The translations under genes and the position numbers were made by a program. From Mesorhizobium sp. B2-3-4 (GTDB lineage: Bacteria > Pseudomonadota > Alphaproteobacteria > Rhizobiales > Rhizobiaceae), in assembly GCF_006442315.1 (NCBI RefSeq), contig NZ_VFVY01000002.1:1-64000 (forward strand): DNA of 64,000 bases, written 5' to 3'. Below are positions 16,697-26,300 of the stretch, piece by piece. The notes beneath the pieces were generated by a model. It ran no database searches and was not told where the DNA came from. It was given only the letters and a program-made list of their open reading frames with translations. Positions within the stretch are counted from its first letter, which is position 1. Every line of letters begins with the position of its first letter.

Positions 16697-17085
16697 TGCC
16701 GCGATTGCCGGATCGGTGATTTACGGCTGGAAGGATCCGATAGTGCTGTAAGCGTCCAGCACACACGCCCTGCCATTTATCGCTGTGGCGGCGTATAGCC
16801 GAAATTGGCCTCCATCATCATCGAAAACTCGACGAAGGAGGGCCTCCATAGTCCGTACCCCGCAACGCGATGCCTTGGACAAGATGGAGCCGTTTCGCGC
16901 AGGACATGTGCGATGCACCACCCGTGCGGAGGCACTCGGAGGCTGGTTCGGCCGTTTTGTCCAAGCGCTTGAACATGACCTCGATCGCTGCTTGCCGCGC
17001 GTTGCCCAGCAAGTGAATTCTGCTCAACTCGAGTGAGGTCAATGCGAGTTGCCTCCTTTGCTGACCCCGCGCGATACCGGATCGA
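16697..17085. other. Intergenic stretch, no gene recognised
   Basis: About 390 bases lie between the GMC promoter and the autotransporter. Short frames exist on both strands, including a minus-strand frame ending at 16777 with the tail NFGYTPPQR, but none has a recognisable domain, good start or ribosome site. GGAGGGCCTCC near 16836-16846 is a small palindrome. This could be decayed coding DNA. Confidence 0.4.
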
Positions 17086-17103
17086 GTGGCGTGGGGATGT
17101 GCA

Positions 17104-20103
17104 ATGAACTCGATGAATTACCGCAAGCGCGGCAACGGCAGGAACAAGAACCGGCTGTCGCGCCTTCATGTCTTGAACCTGGCTCTTCTTGCGTCTGTCG
17201 CATCCGTTACAGTCGACCGTTCCCAAGCCGAGACAATCACCGTCTCGACAGCGCAGACCACGCCCATTGCCGCCGTGACCGACCCTACCGGAACGGTCAA
17301 CATTGTGCAGTCCGGCTCCATAACCACACAGAGCGGCGGCAATGTCGCACCCTATATGTCGCCGGGACTCGGCGCCTGGACCGTCAACGTGGATGGTTCC
17401 ATCAAGGTTCTCGATGCCAACAGCAGTGCCTACAGTGTCTGGCTGCGCGCGGGCGGCACAGTCAACGTCGGCGCTACCGGTAAGGTCGAGGGCGCCCAGG
17501 ATGCCATTGTGATCGATGGCGGCCCGGCCGATGTCCAGAATGACGGATTGATTTCAGGAGGCTGGATAGGCGTTCACGTCCTCGCCGGCGGTACCGTCGA
17601 AAACCGCAACACCATCGTCGGCGGCGTTGTTTTCGCGACCTCGCCCACGGCCGGGCATTTCACCAACAAGGGCAGCGTTTCCGGCACGGGGGGCGGTTTC
17701 GGCGTCATCATGAACGGTGGCGGTTCACTCGACAATTCAGGCTCCGTCGCCTTCACCAATATCGGCCAGGGTTTCTGGAGCCACGGCGATACGACCTTCA
17801 CCAATAGCGGCACCTACACCGCCAAGGGCGACAGCTCATTCGCCAGCCCGATCTACGCTGTGCTGCTGCAGAACGGTAACGCGGTTGCGACCAATACGGG
17901 AACCATAGAGGGACGCGATGTCGGCCTGTTTGTCTCGCAGGGCACCGCCGACGTCACCAATTCGGGCACCATCACCGCAACCAACGTTCATGCCGTTGTT
18001 TTGCAGACCACGGGCGCGGCGACGTTCAAGCAGACGGCCGGCGCGCTGAAGGGTGGCACGCACGGGCTTTCGGTGGTGACGGCAGGGGACACAACGGTCA
18101 CCATCACCGGCGGCTCCATCACGGGAGGCCTGTCGAGCGCCAACGGCATCGGCGCGCGTTTTGGCGGCAGCGGCAAGACACAGATGAGCGTGGCCGATGC
18201 GTCGATAACAGGCGTGGCGGCGGCGATCCAGGGAGGAACGGGCCAGTTCGACCTGTCGTTGCTGCACGGCAGTACGATCAACGGCAATGTCAAGCTCGGC
18301 GCTGGCAATTCCAGCCTCAAGCTCGAAACCGGCGCGTCCATCCAGGGCAATGTCGACGGCGAAGCCGGCATCAACACCCTGCTGCTGACCGGAACGGGCA
18401 GCGGGAGCTTCTCTGGAAATTTCCTGAACTTCGCGTCCGGCAAGCTCGATGCGTCGGGCGGAAAATGGACTCTCGGCGGCAATGCTGATTTCGCGGGCGG
18501 GATCGAGCTGGTTGCTGGCGCAATGGCCGTCAATGGAAGTCTCACGGGCACGGTGACCGTCAGAACGGGCGCCACGCTTGGCGGCACAGGCTCACTGGGG
18601 GCCACCACCGTGGATAGCGGCGGTATTCATGCGCCGGGCAATTCCGTGGGTACGCAGACCATCGCCGGGAACTACGTCAATCATGGCACGCTGCAGATCG
18701 AGGCGACACCGACCTCTGCTGGTCAGGTCAAGGTCGAGGGCACGGTCGATATCACCGGTGCGACTCTCGACCTTCTTATGTCGCCCGCAAGCGCTGCGAG
18801 CTGGAACCTCTCTAACGGACCGTTCGTGATCATCGACAATGACAGCGCTGATGCCGTGATGGGCTCGTTCGCCATGGTTCACAAGAACCTTCTCTTTCTC
18901 GACGAGAAGCTCGACTATGCCGGCGGCGACGGCAACGACGTGACGCTCGAACTGGTTCGTAACGACATCGAATTTGCTCAGGTGGGCGATACGCCCAACC
19001 AGAAGGCCGTCGCCGTCGCCATCGACAGTCTCGCCTCCGGCAATCCGCTCTGGAACGCTATCGCGCTTCAAAGCGATGCCGGTGCCACGCGCGCAGCGTT
19101 GGATCAGCTGACCGGAGAAATACACGCCTCAGCCAAGACCGCGCTGATCGATGATGCACGGCTTCTGACCGATGCCGTGAACGAACGTCTGCGCGCAGCC
19201 TTCGACAACGACGCCGCAACAGCATCCCTGCCTGTGATGGCCTTCGGGGAGGGCGGACCCGAATTCGCGCCGGCGACGACCGATCGTTTCGCGGCATGGG
19301 GCACCGCTTTCGGATCCTGGGGCCGCGCGGATGGCGGGGGAGCCGCATCGCTGAATAGGTCGAACGGCGGTCTGGTCGCCGGGGTGGACGCACTGGCGCT
19401 TGAGAGCTGGCGGCTCGGTCTGGCGGCTGCTTACAGTCACACCAGTTTCGACGTCAGCGACCGTGCTTCGTCCGGCGACAGCCAGAACTACTCGCTCGAC
19501 GTCTACGCCGGCACCCAATGGAACCGGCTGAGCCTGCGGACGGGAGCAGGCTACACCTGGAGCAAGGTCGAGACCTCTCGCTCGGTCGCCTTCCCGGGGT
19601 TCGCCGAAAGTCTGGAAGCGAAGTACGACGCCGGCCTGTTCCATGCCTTCGGCGAGGCTGCCTATCGCATCGATAGCGCTCCGGTGGCCTTTGAGCCGTT
19701 CGCCAACCTGTCCTATGTCAGTCTTCAGACCGAAGCCTATTCGGAAACCGGCGGTGCAAGCGCACTGCATGCCAACGGCGATACCTCAGCAGTTGCCTTC
19801 ACAACGGTGGGGACGCGTGTGTCGACTGATCTCGGCCTCTCCGGTATCCCTGCCAGGGCAAGGGGCATGGTCGGCTGGCGTCATGCCTATGACGGTAGAA
19901 CGCCGCTTTCCACCTTCGCTTTCACCGGCTCCGACTCATTCACAATTGAGGGCGTGCCAATCGCCAGGGATGCCGCTGTCCTCGAGGCTGCGATCGACGT
20001 CAGCCTGACCGGCAATGCCGTGCTAGGCGTGACCTATCGCGGCCAGCTGGCTTCGGATGCGCAGGACCACGCATTCAATGCCAGGCTTGGGGTGAAGTTC
20101 TAA
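17104..20103 (+). CDS. Autotransporter (type V secretion) with C-terminal beta-barrel
   Basis: From the ATG at 17104, preceded by GGGGA, the protein has 999 residues; a GTG at 17086 is the alternative. It has a long basic signal region (RKRGNGRNKNRLSRLHV, hydrophobic LNLALLASVASV, cleavage near SQA-ET) and a passenger rich in Gly/Thr/Ser beta-helix repeats such as NTGTIEGRDVG and NSGTITATN. A passenger-associated repeat lies near residues 465-500 (GATLGGTGSLGA). The autotransporter barrel runs from about residue 730 to the C-terminal NARLGVKF; the terminal Phe is the expected outer-membrane signal. It probably displays or releases an adhesin-like surface protein. Nothing nearby indicates its target. 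Confidence 0.9.
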   Translation: MNSMNYRKRGNGRNKNRLSRLHVLNLALLASVASVTVDRSQAETITVSTAQTTPIAAVTDPTGTVNIVQSGSITTQSGGNVAPYMSPGLGAWTVNVDGSIKVLDANSSAYSVWLRAGGTVNVGATGKVEGAQDAIVIDGGPADVQNDGLISGGWIGVHVLAGGTVENRNTIVGGVVFATSPTAGHFTNKGSVSGTGGGFGVIMNGGGSLDNSGSVAFTNIGQGFWSHGDTTFTNSGTYTAKGDSSFASPIYAVLLQNGNAVATNTGTIEGRDVGLFVSQGTADVTNSGTITATNVHAVVLQTTGAATFKQTAGALKGGTHGLSVVTAGDTTVTITGGSITGGLSSANGIGARFGGSGKTQMSVADASITGVAAAIQGGTGQFDLSLLHGSTINGNVKLGAGNSSLKLETGASIQGNVDGEAGINTLLLTGTGSGSFSGNFLNFASGKLDASGGKWTLGGNADFAGGIELVAGAMAVNGSLTGTVTVRTGATLGGTGSLGATTVDSGGIHAPGNSVGTQTIAGNYVNHGTLQIEATPTSAGQVKVEGTVDITGATLDLLMSPASAASWNLSNGPFVIIDNDSADAVMGSFAMVHKNLLFLDEKLDYAGGDGNDVTLELVRNDIEFAQVGDTPNQKAVAVAIDSLASGNPLWNAIALQSDAGATRAALDQLTGEIHASAKTALIDDARLLTDAVNERLRAAFDNDAATASLPVMAFGEGGPEFAPATTDRFAAWGTAFGSWGRADGGGAASLNRSNGGLVAGVDALALESWRLGLAAAYSHTSFDVSDRASSGDSQNYSLDVYAGTQWNRLSLRTGAGYTWSKVETSRSVAFPGFAESLEAKYDAGLFHAFGEAAYRIDSAPVAFEPFANLSYVSLQTEAYSETGGASALHANGDTSAVAFTTVGTRVSTDLGLSGIPARARGMVGWRHAYDGRTPLSTFAFTGSDSFTIEGVPIARDAAVLEAAIDVSLTGNAVLGVTYRGQLASDAQDHAFNARLGVKF

Positions 20104-20124
20104 AGGTCGCGCCGGTTTCCACCC

Positions 20125-21006
20125 TCATGATGCGCGGCGTTCCCTGGGAAACCCGGCACGCAGGTGCGCTTCGAAGGAGCGCGCCGCGGCAGCGGCGTTT
20201 CTTGAAGGCCCATAGAGGTTGATGGCGAAAGACGGCAGGCGCGGCACATCGCATTCCGCGTCCAATATCTCCAGATCATCCGGAACGAAGGCTTCAAGCC
20301 ACACCGATACGGCAAGGTCGGCGCGCGTCGTCGCGGCGGTGGCCTCCATGCTGACATTCTCGAACACGGTGCGCCAATCGCGCGCAGCCTTGTCGAGCGC
20401 CTCGATGACTATCGGCCGGAACGCACAGCTTTCCGAAACCATCGAAACGGGCAACGGCTTCCTGCGATAGGCGCGTCCATGTCTTGCGCCGGCCCAGACA
20501 AGCCGCTCGACCCCGAGACAATTGGCGGCAGGGACCGACGACAATTCCTCGACAATGGCAAGATCGATCGCTCCGCCCTGCACGAGTTTCTTGAGATCCG
20601 TCGAGGAGCCGGAGACCAGCGACACTTCGACATGGGGATGTGCTTCAACAAAAGCCTTCAATATGGCCGAAAGCATGTTCCCGACCAGGTCGAGCGGCAC
20701 GCCGACACGGATGCTGCCGGAAAGGCCGTTCACCGACATCTCTGCAAGAATCTCGTCGTTCAAGCTCAGCAGGCGAACCGCTTTGCCGCGCAACCGTTCG
20801 CCCGCGCGGGTCAATCGTATGCCCTTGCGGTCACGGATGAAGAGCGCGGTTCCCAGCGCCTCCTCCAGACGCTTGATCTGCTGGCTGACGGCGCTTTGCG
20901 TGAGATGCAGAGCGTTGCCGGCGGTCGTCATGCCCCCCCGCTCAGCCACCGAGACGAATGTTCTGACAAGGTTCAGATCAAGGACGTTGATCATCGGTTC
21001 TTTCAT
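20125..21006 (-). CDS. LysR family transcriptional regulator
   Basis: The 293-residue protein has the LysR N-terminal winged helix (LDLNLVRTFVSVAERGGMTT, NALHLTQSAVSQQIKRLEEA) and a two-lobed effector domain starting at GSIRVGVPLDLVGN. The start may be ATG 21006 or 20994. It is divergent from the quinone oxidoreductase-RidA-PhzF operon by 153 bases, the usual arrangement for a LysR regulator and its target. It ends 21 bases from the convergent autotransporter stop. Confidence 0.9.
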   Translation of the reverse strand: MKEPMINVLDLNLVRTFVSVAERGGMTTAGNALHLTQSAVSQQIKRLEEALGTALFIRDRKGIRLTRAGERLRGKAVRLLSLNDEILAEMSVNGLSGSIRVGVPLDLVGNMLSAILKAFVEAHPHVEVSLVSGSSTDLKKLVQGGAIDLAIVEELSSVPAANCLGVERLVWAGARHGRAYRRKPLPVSMVSESCAFRPIVIEALDKAARDWRTVFENVSMEATAATTRADLAVSVWLEAFVPDDLEILDAECDVPRLPSFAINLYGPSRNAAAAARSFEAHLRAGFPRERRAS

Positions 21007-21159
21007 TATGGATTCTTATTGAAGGCATGCATAACATTCTTTTCCATACTGATGATAGCCCTGATATGTCAGCGTCGAATGGCTCGGTTACAGGCCGAAG
21101 ACCATCGCCAGCGCCAGGAAACGGCTGCTCGATAGGCAGCATCTACAAGGAGATTTCAG

Positions 21160-22131
21160 ATGGTTCGTGCGATCCAAGTCAACGCCGTGGGCGGCCCTGA
21201 AGTCCTGATGCAGCAAACGGTCGATGTCGGCGCTCCTGGACCCGGCGAAGTCAGGCTTCGCCATACCGCCATCGGCGTCAACTATATCGATGTTTATTAT
21301 CGCACCGGGCTCTACGCCGCGCCGCTCCCGCTCATCCCCGGCATGGAAGCAGCAGGCGTCGTCGAAGCCATCGGGCAGGGCGTAAGTTCCGTGAGTGTCG
21401 GCGACCGGGTCAGCTACGCCGGCGCGCTCGGTGCCTATAGCGAGGCGCGGATCATCAACGCCGATCGCCTCATCCGCCTGCCGGGCAGCATACCGGACGA
21501 TTTGGCGGCGGCGATCACGCTCAAGGGGCTGACGGCCCAGATGCTTCTCCGTCAGGTCTACAAGGTAGGGCGCGGCGACACGATCCTCATCCATGCCGCC
21601 GCCGGAGGACTGGGCCTGCTGATGACGCAGTGGGCCAAGGCGCTGGGCGCGGTTGTCATCGGAACCGTGTCCAGCGATGAGAAAGCGGCGGTCGCCAAGG
21701 CACATGGCTGCGATCATCCCATCGTCTACACACGCGAGAATTTCGTCACCCGCGTGCAGGAGATCACCGACGGTAAAAAGCTGCCTGTCGTCTACGATTC
21801 CGTCGGCAAGGATACGTTCCTCGGATCGCTCGACTGTCTGCGTCCACACGGACTGATGGTCGTGTGCGGGGCTTCGTCCGGTCCCGTGCCGCCGGTGGAG
21901 GTCTCGCAGCTCGCACAGAGAGGCTCGCTGTTCCTGACGCGTTCCGTGGTCTTCCACTACACTGCGGGACGCGCCGATCTCGAGGCTGCCGCCGCCGATC
22001 TCTTCGACGCGGTCGCAACCGGCAAGCTGCGTGTTTCCAAACCTCATAGCTATGATCTTGCAAAGGCCGAAAGCGCGCACCGCGACCTCGAAGGCCGCAG
22101 GACCACCGGCGCAACGATCCTTACCGTCTGA
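21160..22131 (+). CDS. NADPH:quinone oxidoreductase (zinc-independent MDR family)
   Basis: The 323-residue protein is a Qor-type medium-chain reductase. It has GVNYIDVYYRTGLY near residue 40, PLIPGMEAAGVVEAIG near 60, and the NADPH-binding motif IHAAAGGLGLLMTQWAKALGA near 145. No structural or catalytic zinc ligands are visible. It would transfer hydride from NADPH to quinones or reactive enones in the cytosol. GGAG lies 7 bases before the ATG. It leads a three-gene operon with RidA and PhzF under the divergent LysR. Confidence 0.9.
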   Translation: MVRAIQVNAVGGPEVLMQQTVDVGAPGPGEVRLRHTAIGVNYIDVYYRTGLYAAPLPLIPGMEAAGVVEAIGQGVSSVSVGDRVSYAGALGAYSEARIINADRLIRLPGSIPDDLAAAITLKGLTAQMLLRQVYKVGRGDTILIHAAAGGLGLLMTQWAKALGAVVIGTVSSDEKAAVAKAHGCDHPIVYTRENFVTRVQEITDGKKLPVVYDSVGKDTFLGSLDCLRPHGLMVVCGASSGPVPPVEVSQLAQRGSLFLTRSVVFHYTAGRADLEAAAADLFDAVATGKLRVSKPHSYDLAKAESAHRDLEGRRTTGATILTV

Positions 22132-22145
22132 ACAGGAGATCAACG

Positions 22146-22523
22146 ATGACCCGACAGGCAATCACGTCGAGCAGGCTGGCCCCGGTTGCAGGGCCGTTTT
22201 CCCCAGGCATGCAGTCGGCTTCCGCCCTTTATCTCAGCGGCCAGGTGGCCCAGGACCCAGCGTCAGGTAGGTTGATCGAAGGCGACGTCAGGGCGCAGAC
22301 CGAGCAGATTTTCGTCAACCTCAAGGTCGTGCTCGAAGCAGGGGGCAGGACATTGGCGGATGTCGTCAGGGTCGGCGTCTACCTGACCGACATCGCCGAT
22401 TTCGCGGCGATGAATGAAGTCTATGCGCGGCATTTCTCGGCGCCCTTCCCGGCAAGGACCTGTATCGGCGTGGCGGCTCTGCCGCTTGGCGCTCGCGTGG
22501 AAATCGACCTTATCGCGAACTGA
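22146..22523 (+). CDS. RidA family (YjgF/YER057c/UK114) protein, probable enamine/imine deaminase
   Basis: The 125-residue protein has normal RidA length. YLSGQVAQDPASGRLIEGDV and QIFVNLKVVLEAGGRTLADVV are family-typical, and PARTCIGVAALPLGARVEID carries the conserved arginine needed to bind the carboxylate of imine intermediates. Such proteins hydrolyse reactive 2-aminoacrylate-type imines or act in dedicated degradation routes. It follows the reductase by 14 bases and precedes PhzF by 7, so it acts in the same route or protects it from imines. Confidence 0.92.
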   Translation: MTRQAITSSRLAPVAGPFSPGMQSASALYLSGQVAQDPASGRLIEGDVRAQTEQIFVNLKVVLEAGGRTLADVVRVGVYLTDIADFAAMNEVYARHFSAPFPARTCIGVAALPLGARVEIDLIAN

Positions 22524-22530
22524 GGGTCTC

Positions 22531-23415
22531 GTGTTGCAATCATATCATTTCGTCATCGCGAACGTGTTCGCGCAAACGCATTTCGGTGGAAACCAGCTTG
22601 CGGTCTTCACCGACGCCGCCGGTCTTTCGGATGAAACGATGCAGGCGATTGCCAGGCAGATGAATTTCTCGGAAACCACATTCGTTCTGCCGCCCCGCGA
22701 CATGGCAAACGCGGCGAACGTCCGCATCTTCACACCGGCGTCGGAATTGCCTTTCGCGGGCCATCCTACTGTCGGGACAGCGGCTGTTTTGGGTTATCGC
22801 GGCCTCGGGTCGGGCCGGATTGTTCTCGAGGAGGGGATCGGCAATATCGAAGTCGATGTGATGTTGCGCCAGGAAAGCATCGTAGCTCGCTTTACAGTCC
22901 GGCGCGAGATCGAAATCCCTGCGATCGTGCCGTCCTTCGACCTTGTGGCGAGCTTGCTGACATTGAACGAAGCGGATGTCGTGTCAGCCTGGTTCGCCAG
23001 TGGCGGCGTGCCATTTCTAGTCGCGCATCTCGCCAGCCGCGAGACCGTCGATCACGCGATGCTCGACCGTACCGTCTGGGCAGCACGCCAGGCCGATCTC
23101 TGGTCGCCGCATGTGCTGATTTTTTCAGGCGAGGTAGGTTCGGAGCCTCTCTATGCGCGCATGTTCGCGCCGGCGCTCGGCGTCGATGAGGACCCGGCCA
23201 CGGGCGCAGCGGCTGTCACGCTGGTCGGCTCGCTGGCCAAGCGTGCGCGCAAACAGACTTTGTCCATCACGATAGATCAGGGCGTGAAGATGGGGCGGCC
23301 CAGCGTCATCGAGGCATCGGCCGACATGCGAGACGGACTGATCGCGAGCATAGAGGTCGGCGGCTCGACAGTCATACTGGGTGAGGGCACCCTGCGCGTG
23401 CCGTCCTCCGCTTGA
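22531..23415 (+). CDS. PhzF family isomerase/epimerase
   Basis: Read from GTG 22531 the protein has 294 residues, the family length; in-frame codons farther upstream overlap the RidA gene. PhzF-type motifs are HFGGNQLAVF, MNFSETTFVLPP (with the catalytic Glu), ELPFAGHPTVGTA and DEDPATGAAAVTLVG. The diaminopimelate-epimerase-like fold usually catalyses proton shifts or isomerisation on small acids. GAGGG precedes the GTG. It is the last gene of the Qor-RidA operon. A paralogue is at 25402-26283. Confidence 0.9.
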   Translation: MLQSYHFVIANVFAQTHFGGNQLAVFTDAAGLSDETMQAIARQMNFSETTFVLPPRDMANAANVRIFTPASELPFAGHPTVGTAAVLGYRGLGSGRIVLEEGIGNIEVDVMLRQESIVARFTVRREIEIPAIVPSFDLVASLLTLNEADVVSAWFASGGVPFLVAHLASRETVDHAMLDRTVWAARQADLWSPHVLIFSGEVGSEPLYARMFAPALGVDEDPATGAAAVTLVGSLAKRARKQTLSITIDQGVKMGRPSVIEASADMRDGLIASIEVGGSTVILGEGTLRVPSSA

Positions 23416-23421
23416 GCGGTT

Positions 23422-23904
23422 TTATGCGAGTTGCTTGCTCATATAGAGCGTGATGCCATTCATGAACGGTTCGCGCCTGTCGGTGACATAGCCAAGTTTC
23501 TCGTACAGAACGACATTTGTTGCGAAAGATTCGTTGGTGAGAAGGCGCATCTCGCGCAGCCCTGCCGCCAAGGCCTTCTCTTCCGCGTGGCGCAGCAATG
23601 CCCCGCCGATGCCGCGTCCCTGATATTGCGGCTCCACCGCGACGTTCTCGATCCAGAGATGGTCGCCGTGCGCGATAGTTTCGATCAACCCGGCAAGATT
23701 GTCGCCAAGATATGCAAGCGTGAAGTCGTTGTCGTTCAGCGCCTTATGGTAGTCGACCGTCATCGGCCGAGGCTCCCTGCCGATGACGGGAATCCACCGG
23801 GCATAGGCCGCCCTGACCATCTCGGCAATTGCTTCGGCATCGCCCTGTCGCGCCGGCAAAAACACGATGGCCGGAGCCGTTTCCGAAGATGATGTTGTCG
23901 CCAT
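23422..23904 (-). CDS. GNAT family N-acetyltransferase
   Basis: With the ATG at 23904, preceded by GGAGCGAGGA, the protein has 160 residues. It has the GNAT acetyl-CoA motif VEPQYQGRGIGGALLRHAEE and a C-terminal NVVLYEKLGYVTDRREPF, as in enzymes that acetylate small molecules or amines. The stop faces the PhzF stop at 6 bases. The substrate is unknown. A longer reading to 23961 adds a poorly conserved leader. Confidence 0.88.
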   Translation of the reverse strand: MATTSSSETAPAIVFLPARQGDAEAIAEMVRAAYARWIPVIGREPRPMTVDYHKALNDNDFTLAYLGDNLAGLIETIAHGDHLWIENVAVEPQYQGRGIGGALLRHAEEKALAAGLREMRLLTNESFATNVVLYEKLGYVTDRREPFMNGITLYMSKQLA

Positions 23905-24166
23905 TCCTCGCTCCAAATTGCCCGCCATGCCGGCTTCGAACGGCATTGGCGGATCGAACATCTCGGGGAATACAACAAGGCCACAGAGGCGCTCATCAAG
24001 TCAGTTCTGCTCCGCTTGGCTGAAAAGTGTTCATGCGCAGGTGATTGCCGGCGCTGTCGCGGAAACGCCGGCGGCAATAGGATGGACAGACTCGACATCA
24101 CGGCAATGAGCGTCCTTGCCAAGGGCTCGCCGTTGGCGTCGGTGCTGTGAGGCCAAAGGGCAATGC

Positions 24167-25384
24167 ATGGGCGCACGATCAAGACATGAGACGGGATGGC
24201 GTCGGGCGAAGCCGCGATTTCCATCGGCGCTGATTTTCTGGAGCGTCCTTGCCATGGCACTCGACATCGGCGTTGCCCGGCTTACTTACGGAGCTGTTCT
24301 GCCGGGATTGTCGCGAGACCTTCACCTCAGCTTCACGAGCGCCGGCGTGTTGAGCGCTGTCAATCTTGCAGGGTATCTGATCGGCACGCTGATGGCACCA
24401 CGGCTCGGTACCGTCTTAGGTATGCCGCGTCTGGCCTTTGCCGGCCATCTCGTCGTTGCCGTGGGCGCGGCCTTGACGGGCCTCGCCATCGAACCGATCG
24501 GGCTGGGGGTCGGCCGGGTTTTAATGGGCCTTGGCGCGGGCGTCGGCCTTGTCGCGCTTTTCGTGATGGTCTTCGCCGCGACAGCCTCTCACGCGCGCCC
24601 GCTGGTGAGCACCGTGATCTGGTCGGGCATCGGCCTCGCGCTGGTCCTGACCGGCATCCTTCTGCCGCATGCGCTGGGCGTCGGCGAGTGGCGCTATGCG
24701 TTTCTGCTGGCGGCGGCAGTCGGAGTCGCTATCTCGGCCGGCTTGTGGCGCGCAGCTGGTAGCGGCGGCACGGTAAGCTCGCAAAGCAATGTCGTCGCCG
24801 GCGATGTTGTCGCTGGGGGCGGCACGTTGCGCTGGGCCCCCCTTTTTGCGGCCTATTTCATGTTCGGCGTCGCCTATATCGCCTATTCGACCTTCGCCGG
24901 CGCGCGGCTGGCGTCGAGCGGCGCCCCGATTGCGATCATCGCCATGAGCTGGGTGGTGCTGGGTGCCGCCACGATAGCGGGCTGCGCTCTGACCGCCCTG
25001 GTGCTTTCCTCAATTGTCATCCGCAAGCTGGCGCTGGGGGGAGCCCTCTTGTGCGGCGCCGTCGGCGCCTTGCTGGTCGGCTTTCAGGGGACCTTCTATC
25101 CGCTGCTTGCCTCTGTCTTCGTCGGGCTAGGCCTGGCGTCGACGCCTGCCATCGTCACCGCCTATGTCAGGCAAAGGACTGACGACGCCGCTTATGCGAG
25201 GCTTTTCAGCCTGGCCACGGCTTCGCTCGGTGTTGGCCAACTCCTAGGGCCGGTGCTTGGCGGCGTCCTGGCAGACCGATACGGCTCAAGCGCGATCACC
25301 ATTTTTGCAGCAACGTGTTACGCTGTTGGGACCGTCTTTGCACTGGTCGATGCGGCAACAGATCGGCGTGCGGTTCGTTCATGA
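24167..25384 (+). CDS. MFS transporter, YbfB/YjiJ family
   Basis: The 405-residue protein has about twelve hydrophobic segments. It starts with a Lys/Arg-rich cytoplasmic end, then ALIFWSVLAMALDIGVARLT and YGAVLPGLSRDLHLS, the pattern of YbfB/YjiJ-type major facilitators. Conserved loop AGYLIGTLMAPRLG lies between helices 2 and 3. Substrate and direction are unknown. The ATG at 24167 was preferred over an upstream TTG because AAAGGG precedes it. It converges with the PhzF-hydrolase pair, with 17 bases between stops. Confidence 0.85.
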   Translation: MGARSRHETGWRRAKPRFPSALIFWSVLAMALDIGVARLTYGAVLPGLSRDLHLSFTSAGVLSAVNLAGYLIGTLMAPRLGTVLGMPRLAFAGHLVVAVGAALTGLAIEPIGLGVGRVLMGLGAGVGLVALFVMVFAATASHARPLVSTVIWSGIGLALVLTGILLPHALGVGEWRYAFLLAAAVGVAISAGLWRAAGSGGTVSSQSNVVAGDVVAGGGTLRWAPLFAAYFMFGVAYIAYSTFAGARLASSGAPIAIIAMSWVVLGAATIAGCALTALVLSSIVIRKLALGGALLCGAVGALLVGFQGTFYPLLASVFVGLGLASTPAIVTAYVRQRTDDAAYARLFSLATASLGVGQLLGPVLGGVLADRYGSSAITIFAATCYAVGTVFALVDAATDRRAVRS

Positions 25385-25401
25385 ACACGCCGGCCCGCCG
25401 A

Positions 25402-26283
25402 TCAGACCTTTGCGATGCCTGACAAAACCTCGATGCATTGGCCAGTAACGCGTGACCGGAAGCCATCGATGGCTTTTCGGGCTTCCGCCTTCAGCACGCT
25501 CGGCCGTCCCATTTCGACGCCCTGACGGACATTGAGCGAAATAACATCCTGTCCGATCCGCGACAGGACCAGCGCGGCCATGGCCGCGTTGGCGCTGCCA
25601 GTCGCCGGATCTTCCCAGGTGCCGCTGATCGGCGCGAACATGCGGGCCTGGACCGTGTTGCCTTCCCGGCAATAGAGGAAAACCGAAAAGCGCGTGCCCG
25701 TTTGCGGATGCGCCGCGGCCGCGCGGCGAAATGCCGACAGGTCGGGAACGGCGCCGGCAAGAGCCTGGCGCCTGATTTCGACGATGATGAAATCGACACC
25801 GACGGAAGCCGCGATGGGATGGTGTGTCGACAGGACTACATCGTCGGCAGCTACGCCGATGGCGTCGGCGACCAATTGAACGTCGATCTCGGATCCCGTG
25901 CTCAATGGTTGGGGCGCATCGAGAATGGCGCGTCTTATGGTGCCGTCGTCGCCACGCTCGAGCCGCACTTCGACAAGCCCCGCCAATTGCTCGAGGTGCA
26001 GGACGTCGCTGGCATGCCTGGCTCCGACGACGAAGGCGGTACCGATGGTCGGATGTCCTGCGAAAGGCATCTCGGCCGTCCGGTTGAAGATGCGCACCCG
26101 GGCGGTGTTGGCGGGATCGTCGGGCGGCAGGACGAACGTCGTCTCGCTGAGATTGAATTCTGCAGCGAGCATCTGCATCTGGTCGGTCGATAGGCCCGAG
26201 GCTTCCGGAAACACCGCAAGCTGGTTGCCGCCGAAGCGACGATCGGTGAAAACGTCGAGCGTGACGAATTTGTATTCTGGCAA
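25402..26283 (-). CDS. PhzF family isomerase/epimerase (second copy)
   Basis: The 293-residue protein shows the same signatures as the copy at 22531: RFGGNQLAVFPEASGLS, FNLSETTFVLPPDD with the catalytic Glu, EMPFAGHPTIGTAFVVG and WEDPATGSANAAMAALV. I chose TTG at 26283 because GGAG lies 7 bases upstream and the conserved beginning PEYKFVTLDVFTDRR follows at once; no ATG fits. It follows the dienelactone-hydrolase-like gene by 17 bases in one transcript. The long frame reaching to 26784 lies antiparallel to nothing useful and overlaps the hydrolase gene, so it was not used. Confidence 0.88.
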   Translation of the reverse strand: MPEYKFVTLDVFTDRRFGGNQLAVFPEASGLSTDQMQMLAAEFNLSETTFVLPPDDPANTARVRIFNRTAEMPFAGHPTIGTAFVVGARHASDVLHLEQLAGLVEVRLERGDDGTIRRAILDAPQPLSTGSEIDVQLVADAIGVAADDVVLSTHHPIAASVGVDFIIVEIRRQALAGAVPDLSAFRRAAAAHPQTGTRFSVFLYCREGNTVQARMFAPISGTWEDPATGSANAAMAALVLSRIGQDVISLNVRQGVEMGRPSVLKAEARKAIDGFRSRVTGQCIEVLSGIAKV

Positions 26284-26300
26284 GGCGGTGCTCCGTCCGT

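Noticed and set aside
16777..17226. Minus-strand frame of about 149 codons before the autotransporter
   Set aside because: No recognisable domain, no ribosome site, and it overlaps the autotransporter signal-peptide region; kept only as part of the intergenic description.
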